Source: Nitrospirota bacterium (GTDB lineage Bacteria; Nitrospirota; Thermodesulfovibrionia; Thermodesulfovibrionales; UBA6898). Taken from it: DNA of 64,000 bases. A model generated the notes under the pieces. It was not told the DNA's origin. It searched no databases and worked only from the letters and a program-made list of their open reading frames with translations. This document shows, piece after piece, positions 40,542 to 47,982 of this stretch. A program made the position numbers and the translations under genes. The stretch's first letter is position 1, and the number at the start of each line of letters is the position of its first letter. The stretch covers positions 62,001 through 126,000 of the forward strand of contig JACRMT010000012.1 in assembly GCA_016214855.1 (NCBI GenBank), read 5' to 3'.

Positions 40542-41242
40542 CCGTTACAGGGACCCCTGCAGCAGGCGGCTCGCTGCTCGAAAGGACCATCGCCATTGTT
40601 GCTGACAGCTCTGCAAAGCTGGTCAACCCGGATGACTATCAGGCAAAGCTGACAGCCGCGCTCAAGACCTACACAGGCCACAGGCCCGATACTGCGGTCG
40701 TCGATATCACCGGAGATGCCGGACATGACTATGCCCTGCCCGCCGGATGGGTCGAGGGCGTCAGCAGGATCCTCTCGATCGAATACCCGGTCGACAGCGT
40801 GCCGGCTGCGCTTCTGGACAATGACGAATACCAGATATATCAGGCCACGGCCGCAAAGAAGATCAGGCTGCTGAATAATGCGCCTGCTGCGACCGAGACC
40901 GTCCGCGTCACCTTTACGACCCCCCGCACAGAGGCTACTGTGCTGGTGAGCGATGAGGACGCGGTCTGCGATCTCGCTGCAGCGGCCTGCCTCGAACAGT
41001 TAGCTAATCTCTTCGTGCAGACCTCAGATCCGACGATACAGGCGGATGTAGTCAACTACCGCTCCAAGTCTCAGGAGGCGGCGTCCAGGGCAAAGACCCT
41101 GCGCGGCCTGTACAAGGCGCATATGAACCTGAAGGACGATGACACGGTACAACCGGCCTCTGCAGTCGCCTCGCTTGAGCAGCACTATCCGGGCGGAGCT
41201 GATCGCCTGACGCATTCGCGCTGGTCCAGGAGGAGACGTTGA
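40538..41242 (+). CDS. head-tail connector-like protein (Mu gp36 position)
   Basis: The 234-aa protein has a conserved-looking layout: N-terminal KLVNPDDYQAKLTAALKTYT, then AVCDLAAAACLEQLANLFVQ and SKSQEAASRAKTLRGLYKAH, typical of head-completion or adaptor proteins (helical hairpin). It lies where Mu has gp36. Its C-terminal 12 residues are very basic (HSRWSRRRR). Assignment is by position and pattern. Confidence 0.55.
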   Translation: MTVTGTPAAGGSLLERTIAIVADSSAKLVNPDDYQAKLTAALKTYTGHRPDTAVVDITGDAGHDYALPAGWVEGVSRILSIEYPVDSVPAALLDNDEYQIYQATAAKKIRLLNNAPAATETVRVTFTTPRTEATVLVSDEDAVCDLAAAACLEQLANLFVQTSDPTIQADVVNYRSKSQEAASRAKTLRGLYKAHMNLKDDDTVQPASAVASLEQHYPGGADRLTHSRWSRRRR

Positions 41243-41745
41243 TGGATATGCAGGCAACCATATCGGTCACCGGCAGGATCTTCAAGGGCGATGCTCCTGC
41301 TGTCATCAACAAGTCTATGACCGCGCTGATGTACAAGGTGGTTGCCTTCCTGGAGCGGGCAGTAAAGGCAAGAACACCGCGTGGTGTCTTCGGAGCCCAG
41401 GGCGGTCTACTCGGGAGCATCCAGGGCGAAGTCCAGGGCAAGGGCACTCCGACAATTAAGGGGACTGTGTTTCATGGCTCAAAACATGGCGATGTGGTAG
41501 AGAAAGGCCGTACAGCAGGCAAGGCAATGCCGCCTGCAGGGACACTTGTCAGGTGGCTGGAAGTGAAACTCGGCCTGAGCGAAAAGCAGGCGCAGAGGAT
41601 TGAGTATGTTGTGCGCCGCAAGATAGCAAAAAAAGGGTTCGCTGGTGCATATATGTTTGAGCGGGCATGGACAGAACACTGGCCCTACATTCAACGGATG
41701 TTTGAGCAGGAAGGGTTTGAAATAGCAAAGGAGCTGTCTGAATGA
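41242..41745 (+). CDS. HK97 gp10-like head-tail joining / tail completion protein
   Basis: This 167-aa protein follows the gp10 pattern: VVAFLERAVKARTPRGVFGA, a beta strand region (IKGTVFHGSKHGDVVEKGRT) and helix RMFEQEGFEIAKEL. These proteins complete the tail or neck before joining. Its ATG overlaps the preceding stop and its stop overlaps the next start by 4 nt. Confidence 0.6.
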   Translation: MDMQATISVTGRIFKGDAPAVINKSMTALMYKVVAFLERAVKARTPRGVFGAQGGLLGSIQGEVQGKGTPTIKGTVFHGSKHGDVVEKGRTAGKAMPPAGTLVRWLEVKLGLSEKQAQRIEYVVRRKIAKKGFAGAYMFERAWTEHWPYIQRMFEQEGFEIAKELSE

Positions 41746-42197
41746 GTGAGGCTCTGATCCGCACACAGATCTTTACCATCCTTTCGGGAGTCACAGACAT
41801 CGGCAAGGTCTATGACTATGAACGCTGGTCCGCAGACTGGGGGGCCTTCATTTCACTGTTTAAATCCACGGTCGGCAGCAAGGACCAGATCAGGGGGTGC
41901 GAGATAGCAAGGCGGGCTGCTCCCGGTGGATATGACAGCAATGCAGAGGAGCTCATCAGGCATCAGTATGTGATCAGAATGTATATGTCTCTGTCCGACG
42001 CCGACGCAACGGAAAAAACATTCAACGCCCTAATCGAGGCAGTTAAAAGCGCATTCAGATTTAATTTTCAATTGAATGATACCTGCGAATCAGCAGGCCC
42101 GGTCAGTGCAGATATTATTGAACCAAGGTTTTTCGGCAGCGTGCTCTGTCATTACGCCGAGCTCAGTCTGCCGGTGATAGAAATGGTTACCAACTAA
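41742..42197 (+). CDS. tail terminator-like protein (151 aa)
   Basis: The helix-strand layout (ALIRTQIFTILSGVTDIGKV, then RHQYVIRMYMSLSDADATEK) matches the small tail-terminator/tail-completion fold (lambda U, HK97 gp10 companion). It is placed between the gp10-like gene and the tube gene, as in siphoviruses. Function is by position and pattern. Confidence 0.55.
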   Translation: MSEALIRTQIFTILSGVTDIGKVYDYERWSADWGAFISLFKSTVGSKDQIRGCEIARRAAPGGYDSNAEELIRHQYVIRMYMSLSDADATEKTFNALIEAVKSAFRFNFQLNDTCESAGPVSADIIEPRFFGSVLCHYAELSLPVIEMVTN

Positions 42198-42207
42198 AGG
42201 AGGACGT

Positions 42208-42420
42208 ATGAACAGAATAATCGCAGTAGCAAGGAGAAACGGAGTTGACACAAAGACGGGTCTTGACCTGAAGCGCGGAAATTCATATCAGATCAATGAA
42301 GACGAGATTGATCCATCAGTCTTCTCCCGCACAGGAGAGGATCTGGGGGAAGAGGCCATCGCCATCGCAAAAGAAACAAAAGGGAAAAAGATAAAGGAGG
42401 TAGCATCTGATGAAAAGTAA
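42208..42420 (+). CDS. hypothetical tail-region protein (70 aa)
   Basis: A small charged protein (MNRIIAVARRNGVDTKTGLD) preceded by AAGGAGG. No family recognised. The C-terminal 15 residues are lysine-rich and the last 11 nt overlap the next gene, whose ribosome-binding site lies in this gene's end. Confidence 0.5.
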   Translation: MNRIIAVARRNGVDTKTGLDLKRGNSYQINEDEIDPSVFSRTGEDLGEEAIAIAKETKGKKIKEVASDEK

Positions 42421-43777
42421 AACTGTTGCAATCTGGAGTCTGATGTTTCTGTTCGTGCTGATCGGTATTGTGGGCGTGGCTGGGGGCTCAGCGCCCTTTG
42501 CCCTGGGCTCTCTGCCCTTTGTCTTCGGTACGGTTGCTGTAGGCGCGGAGATTACAGCCGCCATCCGCAAGGCGCTTGTATGGGGCACGGCAAAGCCCTG
42601 CGGGGCCGGTCACGGCCTGTTGATCCTGCCGTCGAGCATAAAGAAGGACCGGAATAACCTGCTCGATGACAGCCTCGGCAGTTACTGGCCGACAGACAGC
42701 GATCCTGCTGAGGTGAAGGTCGAGGGAGACATAGTCTCATACCTGCGGTATGACGGGCTCGATTTGCTGATCGCGACTGTTATGGGCACTGCGGTTCTGC
42801 CGACCTATACCGCACCTGTTACAGGGACCGCGACAGGCGGCAGCACATCCACCCTGATTAAGGCCGCGGCCGGCTGGACCGTGGATGCCTATATCGGGAA
42901 GTTCGTGAAGATCACTGCAGGCACAGGCATCGGCCAGGTGAGAAAGATCACCGACAATGATGCGACAACGCTCACGGTAGATGTCACTGACGGCAACTGG
43001 ATCGCGCCTGATGCGACCTCGGAGTTCGAGATCTTCAATGCGTATGCGTCACACCCCTACGACCTCGCGGATAATATCGATACCCTGTTCCTGACCTTCT
43101 GCGTCAACAATAAGGTCAGTGTCGAGGAATATGTCACGCTCAAGCCGATCGGCATGGTGATCAAGGGCGATGTCGGCGGCGCCGTGCAGGTGTCGTTTAA
43201 ATGCCTGGCGTATGACAAGACCATGGGGTCTGTCATCAATACGCTCGTCACCTTCGCAAGCGTAACCACGAGGGAGACTGCAAACCGGGTGCTCTATTCG
43301 CAGGGGGTCTTTCGGATAAACACACAGAGCGGCGGCGCCCTTGGTTCCGGCGATACGGTCTATCCCAAGAACTTCGAACTGTCGTTAATGCGCAAGGCCT
43401 CCGGCGACTATGGTGCCGGCGGCTCGTTCGATTATATTGACGAGCCCACGAACGACGGCCTGCCAGAGGTTAAGCTGAAGGTCGAATTCCCGAAGTATAC
43501 CGCAACAACTCATTTCGACGACTGGGATGCGAACACCGCGAAAAAGATGGATATCACCTTTACCGGTTCGGGATCTCGCAGCCTGCTGCTGCAGTTGCCG
43601 AACCTAAAATATGCGAATGTGGATCTGCCGATGGACAGAGGCAGACTTAAGCATTCGCTTGAGTTCAACTGTCTGGCCGCAGCAGCAGCGCCGACCGGCA
43701 TGACCGGCGTAACAAAACCGTTCAGGCTTACCCTGGTGAACACATATGGCGGCGATCCCCTGCAGATAGGGAATTAG
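42410..43777 (+). CDS. tail tube protein with unusual hydrophobic N-terminus
   Basis: The body (about 55-455) is a siphovirus-type tube protein: AAIRKALVWGTAKPCGAGHG, ADNIDTLFLTFCVNNKVSVE, and beta-rich repeats. The first 45 residues form a membrane-span-like leader (VAIWSLMFLFVLIGIVGVAG) plus a repeat-derived stretch (APFALGSLPFVFG). AAGGAGG lies before the ATG at 42410, so the leader is probably translated, though it may be removed or the true start may be internal. Phage tube proteins do not normally have signals. Confidence 0.7.
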   Translation: MKSKTVAIWSLMFLFVLIGIVGVAGGSAPFALGSLPFVFGTVAVGAEITAAIRKALVWGTAKPCGAGHGLLILPSSIKKDRNNLLDDSLGSYWPTDSDPAEVKVEGDIVSYLRYDGLDLLIATVMGTAVLPTYTAPVTGTATGGSTSTLIKAAAGWTVDAYIGKFVKITAGTGIGQVRKITDNDATTLTVDVTDGNWIAPDATSEFEIFNAYASHPYDLADNIDTLFLTFCVNNKVSVEEYVTLKPIGMVIKGDVGGAVQVSFKCLAYDKTMGSVINTLVTFASVTTRETANRVLYSQGVFRINTQSGGALGSGDTVYPKNFELSLMRKASGDYGAGGSFDYIDEPTNDGLPEVKLKVEFPKYTATTHFDDWDANTAKKMDITFTGSGSRSLLLQLPNLKYANVDLPMDRGRLKHSLEFNCLAAAAAPTGMTGVTKPFRLTLVNTYGGDPLQIGN

Positions 43778-43786
43778 TATTAACCC

Positions 43787-43832
43787 GCGCTGCCTGAGTA
43801 AGCCGAACCTTTCCCGGACGAAAGGGCAGCGC
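43787..43832 (+). ncRNA. structured RNA element in the tube-chaperone gap
   Basis: An 8-bp outer stem GCGCTGCC/GGCAGCGC encloses an unpaired 5' segment (TGAGTAAGCCGAA) and an inner 6-bp hairpin CCTTTC-CCGGAC-GAAAGG stacked on its 3' side. The element lies 28 nt before the next ATG. It is not a hammerhead, and no U-tract follows. A regulator, processing site or unknown ribozyme is possible. Confidence 0.5.
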
Positions 43833-43859
43833 ATAAAACAAGGAAAGGGAGACAGCAAG

Positions 43860-44243
43860 ATGGCAAAGTTAGGAGTTTTCACAGGCGAGAAATCAAAGTG
43901 GATCCAGTTCGATGCAGACACCGAGGTCCGTATCCGGCTGATAGGCAAGAAAGAGCTGCGGGAGATCGTCAACAAAGCGGAGAAGGCCGCCAGAAAAACA
44001 GGCGCTAATTCTCAAGATATTGTTGATCGCAAAATAGGCCGCGCCTCTGTATTGGGCTGGCGCAAGATAAAGGATCACGACCATCCCGGCCTGATCGTCG
44101 GTGACCAGCCTCTGCAATTTACACCTGAAAACGTCGATATGCTGATGGATCTGAGCATTGACTTTACCAGGTTTGTGAATCAGAACTGCAGCGAAGAGAA
44201 AGAGTTTATTGACGAGGACGAAACCGAAATAAAAAACGCCTGA
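43860..44243 (+). CDS. tail assembly chaperone, zero-frame product (lambda gpG-like)
   Basis: The 127-aa product is the short form of a tail assembly chaperone, which coats the tape measure before tube polymerisation. It ends at TGA immediately after a slippery site. AGGAAAGGGAG precedes the ATG. The body (AEKAARKTGANSQDIVDRKI, ...FTRFVNQNCSEEKEF) is helical and acidic at the end. Assignment rests on position between tube and tape-measure genes and the frameshift arrangement. Confidence 0.7.
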   Translation: MAKLGVFTGEKSKWIQFDADTEVRIRLIGKKELREIVNKAEKAARKTGANSQDIVDRKIGRASVLGWRKIKDHDHPGLIVGDQPLQFTPENVDMLMDLSIDFTRFVNQNCSEEKEFIDEDETEIKNA

Positions 44244-44545
44244 CAGCTTACATCCGGGCGAAGCTGGACTTCCCCGATGTGAGCTGCGATAAATGCCAAA
44301 ACATAATGGAGGTTGATGGAGTTGAGCCGGACTGTATCGATGGGCAGTGCGTTATTCCCGAGCTGGATGACACAGGCACGCGGATCTTTAAGATCCGCTC
44401 GCTTCTGCTCAGCCTTCAGGGTGTCGTTGACCCTGGGACGATACTGAGAATGCACGATGCTACATTGGCAGATATCGAACTGCTGGCAATGCTCGAGGAT
44501 GAAGTTAAGGAGCTGAAGGGATCTAAAGATGAGCAAACAGGGTAA
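43860..44545 (+). CDS. tail assembly chaperone, -1 frameshift fusion (lambda gpGT-like)
   Basis: At the slippery heptamer A-AAA-AAC (44231-44237), 4 nt before the zero-frame TGA, a -1 shift joins the first frame to an open frame running to 44545 with no stop between (continuing RLTAYIRAKLDFPDV then SCDKCQNIME). The extension has CDKC and a helical acidic end, as in the T domain that bridges to the tape measure. The 3' stop lies just before the tape-measure region. Confidence 0.8.
44231..44237 (+). promoter_or_regulatory. -1 programmed ribosomal frameshift site
   Basis: AAAAAAC in the form A AAA AAC is one of the strongest bacterial slippery heptamers. It lies four nucleotides before the zero-frame stop and joins two tail-chaperone frames, as in lambda G/T. 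Confidence 0.8.
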
Positions 44546-44642
44546 AGACGATATAAAGGGCAGGAGCGCCGAAGTAGGCGATGACCGAAAGGATGAGCAT
44601 GGTCTTGATTGTTGCCCAGATCATACTCACATTATGAGGTAA
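44529..44642 (+). CDS. possible 37-aa protein between chaperone and tape measure
   Basis: A 37-codon frame (KGRSAEVGDDRKDEHGLDCC and so on) starts inside the chaperone end, has AAGGGA 7 nt upstream and stops 3 nt before the tape-measure ATG. It may be real or chance. Confidence 0.3.
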   Translation: MSKQGKDDIKGRSAEVGDDRKDEHGLDCCPDHTHIMR

Positions 44643-44645
44643 AAC

Positions 44646-47600
44646 ATGGCAATCGTCAAGATAGAAATAATTTCAGATACCACTAAGTCGGTTGCGCCTC
44701 TCAGGGAGGTCAGCTCTGCCTGCGACAAGGTGAAGTCTTCGGTGGTCGATATGGTGAAGAGTTTTGCACCCCTTGCCCTTGGCACGGCCGTAATTGCCAA
44801 ACTGTCAAGCTCTATCGCATCTGCTGTTCCCGACACACAGAAACTCGCCTCAGAAATCGGGAGACTGCAGCGCATTACCGGTATGTCGGCAGAAACGGCA
44901 TCCGAATATATCGCAGTTTTTGACCAGGTCGGTGTTTCATTCGGTGCACTTCAAAATTCTGTCACGGCGATAGCAAGGAAGATGGGCGGCCTGAAGGGCA
45001 TCGAGGACATGGTGACTGACGCATCAGGCCAGATGGTTGATGTATTTGAGAAATTCGATATTCAGATCAAGAACAGCGACGGGTCTCTGAAATCCTTCTC
45101 TGACGTATTCGAGCAGATACGGGTAAAGATTAAATCAGCCTCTTCAGAGACCGAGCGCATGGCCATTGCTACACAGTTTTTTAAGGGTAATGCTGTCGAG
45201 CTGATGCCTGTGCTCACCATGTCCGCCTCACAATGGAAAGAGATAGCCGATGACGCCAAAAAATACGGCATTATCCTTTCCCAGGATAATGTGAACGCGG
45301 TCAAGCAATACACCATGGCACAGAGGGACATGGATGATGCGGTATCCGGACTTAAACTTGCGATCGGCAATGAGCTGATCCCTATTCTGAAAGAGGTCAC
45401 CCTGGAGCTGACGGAAAACATCGCATCAGTGAGGGATTTTGTCAGTGAGCATAGAGCATTGCTTTCGCTGCCCTGGGAGATACTGAAGACGGTCAAGAAT
45501 AACTTCTATGAGATCGCCGGTGCGATCACCGTTATGATGACGGTAGCAAAGGCCGATGCCATTGCGCTGCTCATTACCCGCCTGTCAACGCTTTCCACCA
45601 CGTTGGTTCTAACGACAGCCCAGGCCCATGCATTAGGCGCAGGGCTTGCCCTTCTGGCTGGTTACGAGATCGGAAAACTTATCGATGAATGGACCTATAA
45701 ACTGGCGGATATAGACATATCCGGCATGAACAAGGTTAATGAGGCTCTGCGGGAGGCGGCTGAAGAGATGGACTATCTCAGCAGCAGATCCGGAAAGCAG
45801 AAAGAAACCTTTAAAAGCCTTGGGTTTGAAGGGGCAGGCGCAATGAAGCAATTTAATGAGGCAGTAAAATCCGGCACTGTGGTATTTGATCAGCTCACCG
45901 GGCAATGGATAAAACAATCTGCAGCAGTCAAGGCCGGAGCCGGGCAGACAGCAGAGGAGATCAAGAAGATAGTAGAGGCGCTATCCAAGGCATCCGCCGA
46001 AATCGAAAAGATCGGTGAGGCACAGTTGAAGATAGGCGGTGACAATTTTACCGAAGCCCTGAAAAAAGAAGAAACAAGCATGGCGGCGGTGCGTGCCGAG
46101 ACAGAGCGTTACGGCAAGAGCATGGCGACCATCGCGGACAAAAGCGCAGCAATGCAGGCGACAATGGCAAAAGAGGCAGAGAGTGTTAATGCTATCGCGA
46201 CTGCCAACAAGGTCTATCTCAATGTGATTGAGTCTGTCTATGCCAGGCGGTTGGCAGGCGAAAGGGCAATCGCAGAGGCGATGAAAAAGGCAGGGGCTGA
46301 CCCTGCTGCGCTGGCAACCCAGCAGACGCAGATCCTGCAGACCGAGATGGCCGGAGCTACTGCGAGGCTCGGGGCATGGAAACAATACTACATCACGCTG
46401 GAAGGCCTGCATAAAAGAGCAATCGATGAAATGGCGCGGCTGACACAGGAGCAGGCAGAATTCGAGAAGTCGAAAATAGCACAACTGAACGGCTATGCGG
46501 ATCTGCAGAACTCCCTGCGGCAGCAGTTAATGACCGACCAGCAGAAGTATTACGACCAACTCACCATTTCTCAAATGAAATTTGACGCGGCAATGCAGCT
46601 CAGCGGGCAGGAAAAAATCAATGCTCTCAAAGATTGGCAGGCCACAAGAGGTTCTATCGTAAGGGAGGTGACCGAGGGCGATGCTATAGTCATCAGCAAA
46701 GAGACTGCGGTGAGAGACGCCCTGCGGGACATAGCAAAAGCCCAGGACGCCATAGTCCAGACAACAGGTGAGGTGGATGCTGCAAGACAACAGTCAATGG
46801 ATCAGCTTGCGACATACACGCAGCAGATCGAGACGGCAATGTCAAAAGCCGCAGAGATGGTGGAACATTACAAGGCCTCTATCATCCAGCTCGATAGTGA
46901 GCTGGCAAAGCAGCGTGAGTTGAGTGTGAATACCGGACCGGCGCAAAAGGCCATCGAATCGGTCATAGCTGCAATGGCCGAGGTGAAAGACAAAACCGTC
47001 ACCATAACGGTGCTGACAAACAATGTGCCTGCCGGGGGCGGCATGGGGCTGAGCAGTTCCCACGGGGAATCAGTTGGCGATGTATTTCAGGATACCTCAG
47101 TGAATGTTGATTTTACCGGCACAGGATCACCCAAAAAGCCGCTGACTGAAAAGCTGAACGATTATCAGCAGCAGTTGAAAGACTTATCAGGAGATATTGC
47201 TCATAATTTCGATTTCAGCGGTCTCAGTAGAAGCATTTCGTCAGTAGCTGCACAGTCCCAGATCATGGGGTCAGCTGCCTCGCAGGCGCAAGCATCGGCC
47301 ACGGATGATACATCTGCGATCGGTATGTCAAGCGGCATGACAGACGGCATCGCAAAGGTCCTTGAGGAGCTGTATATGAAGCTGGCTGCAGCCGAGGGCC
47401 GCGTGGCCTTTGCCGAGCAGGCGCGCAAAAATCCGGAGTCACCATACTATGCGATCTATGCGACGCAGATTGCTGAAAATGAGGCGATAATCAGGACTCT
47501 TGAACAGGCCATATCAAAACTGCTTTCCAGTGCAGAAAAATCTGCTGATGACAAACAGCGAGTGTCCGGGGGCGGGCTGCAGTCTGCAGGGACCGGTTCC

Positions 47601-47786
47601 GGTGGATCAGCAGGAGCCTTTAATCCGAACGCGAAGAATAACTATCCCCCGCCGCCTTCGCAGGGCAATATCACCTTTGCCCCGATCATAAATATACACG
47701 GCACGAATAAGAATCCTGAACAATTGGCGCGGGAAATTGCCAGGCCGCTCGAAAAAGAATTCAGGCGGCTGCTGGTCCTGAAATAA
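44646..47786 (+). CDS. tail tape-measure protein
   Basis: At 1046 aa this is the longest gene of the element; its length sets tail length. It is mostly helical coiled coil with Ala/Glu/Lys/Gln bias, contains a hydrophobic central region (AITVMMTVAKADAIALLITR, ALGAGLALLAGYEIG) typical of tape measures, and ends in a Gly-rich flexible part before a terminal helical segment (EQLAREIARPLEKEFRRLLV). The predicted rod length, at about 0.15 nm per residue, would give a tail near 150 nm. No lysozyme domain is evident. Confidence 0.85.
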   Translation: MAIVKIEIISDTTKSVAPLREVSSACDKVKSSVVDMVKSFAPLALGTAVIAKLSSSIASAVPDTQKLASEIGRLQRITGMSAETASEYIAVFDQVGVSFGALQNSVTAIARKMGGLKGIEDMVTDASGQMVDVFEKFDIQIKNSDGSLKSFSDVFEQIRVKIKSASSETERMAIATQFFKGNAVELMPVLTMSASQWKEIADDAKKYGIILSQDNVNAVKQYTMAQRDMDDAVSGLKLAIGNELIPILKEVTLELTENIASVRDFVSEHRALLSLPWEILKTVKNNFYEIAGAITVMMTVAKADAIALLITRLSTLSTTLVLTTAQAHALGAGLALLAGYEIGKLIDEWTYKLADIDISGMNKVNEALREAAEEMDYLSSRSGKQKETFKSLGFEGAGAMKQFNEAVKSGTVVFDQLTGQWIKQSAAVKAGAGQTAEEIKKIVEALSKASAEIEKIGEAQLKIGGDNFTEALKKEETSMAAVRAETERYGKSMATIADKSAAMQATMAKEAESVNAIATANKVYLNVIESVYARRLAGERAIAEAMKKAGADPAALATQQTQILQTEMAGATARLGAWKQYYITLEGLHKRAIDEMARLTQEQAEFEKSKIAQLNGYADLQNSLRQQLMTDQQKYYDQLTISQMKFDAAMQLSGQEKINALKDWQATRGSIVREVTEGDAIVISKETAVRDALRDIAKAQDAIVQTTGEVDAARQQSMDQLATYTQQIETAMSKAAEMVEHYKASIIQLDSELAKQRELSVNTGPAQKAIESVIAAMAEVKDKTVTITVLTNNVPAGGGMGLSSSHGESVGDVFQDTSVNVDFTGTGSPKKPLTEKLNDYQQQLKDLSGDIAHNFDFSGLSRSISSVAAQSQIMGSAASQAQASATDDTSAIGMSSGMTDGIAKVLEELYMKLAAAEGRVAFAEQARKNPESPYYAIYATQIAENEAIIRTLEQAISKLLSSAEKSADDKQRVSGGGLQSAGTGSGGSAGAFNPNAKNNYPPPPSQGNITFAPIINIHGTNKNPEQLAREIARPLEKEFRRLLVLK

Positions 47787-47807
47787 TAGCAAGAAAAGGA
47801 GTTAATC

Positions 47808-47975
47808 ATGTGGAGCTTTGATATGAATTGCTGTGTGAACTGCGCCAAGATCAAGACCTGCCCTGATGCATCGGTATTACAGCAGGGCCTTCGGGGATTG
47901 CTCGATACACTCTCCGGCAACGAGGGAGGATCTGCAGCCGGTATCGTGGTTGTGGTCTGTAAGGACAGAGAATAA
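47808..47975 (+). CDS. small Cys-rich protein (55 aa)
   Basis: A 55-codon frame preceded by AAAAGGAG. Cysteines cluster at the start (MNCCVNCAKIKTCPDA), enough for one zinc or disulfides, and the C-terminus is hydrophobic (GIVVVVCKDRE). It fills the gap between the tape measure and the next tail gene. No family recognised. Another of the prophage's small Cys-rich proteins. Confidence 0.5.
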   Translation: MWSFDMNCCVNCAKIKTCPDASVLQQGLRGLLDTLSGNEGGSAAGIVVVVCKDRE

Positions 47976-47982
47976 ATAGCCT

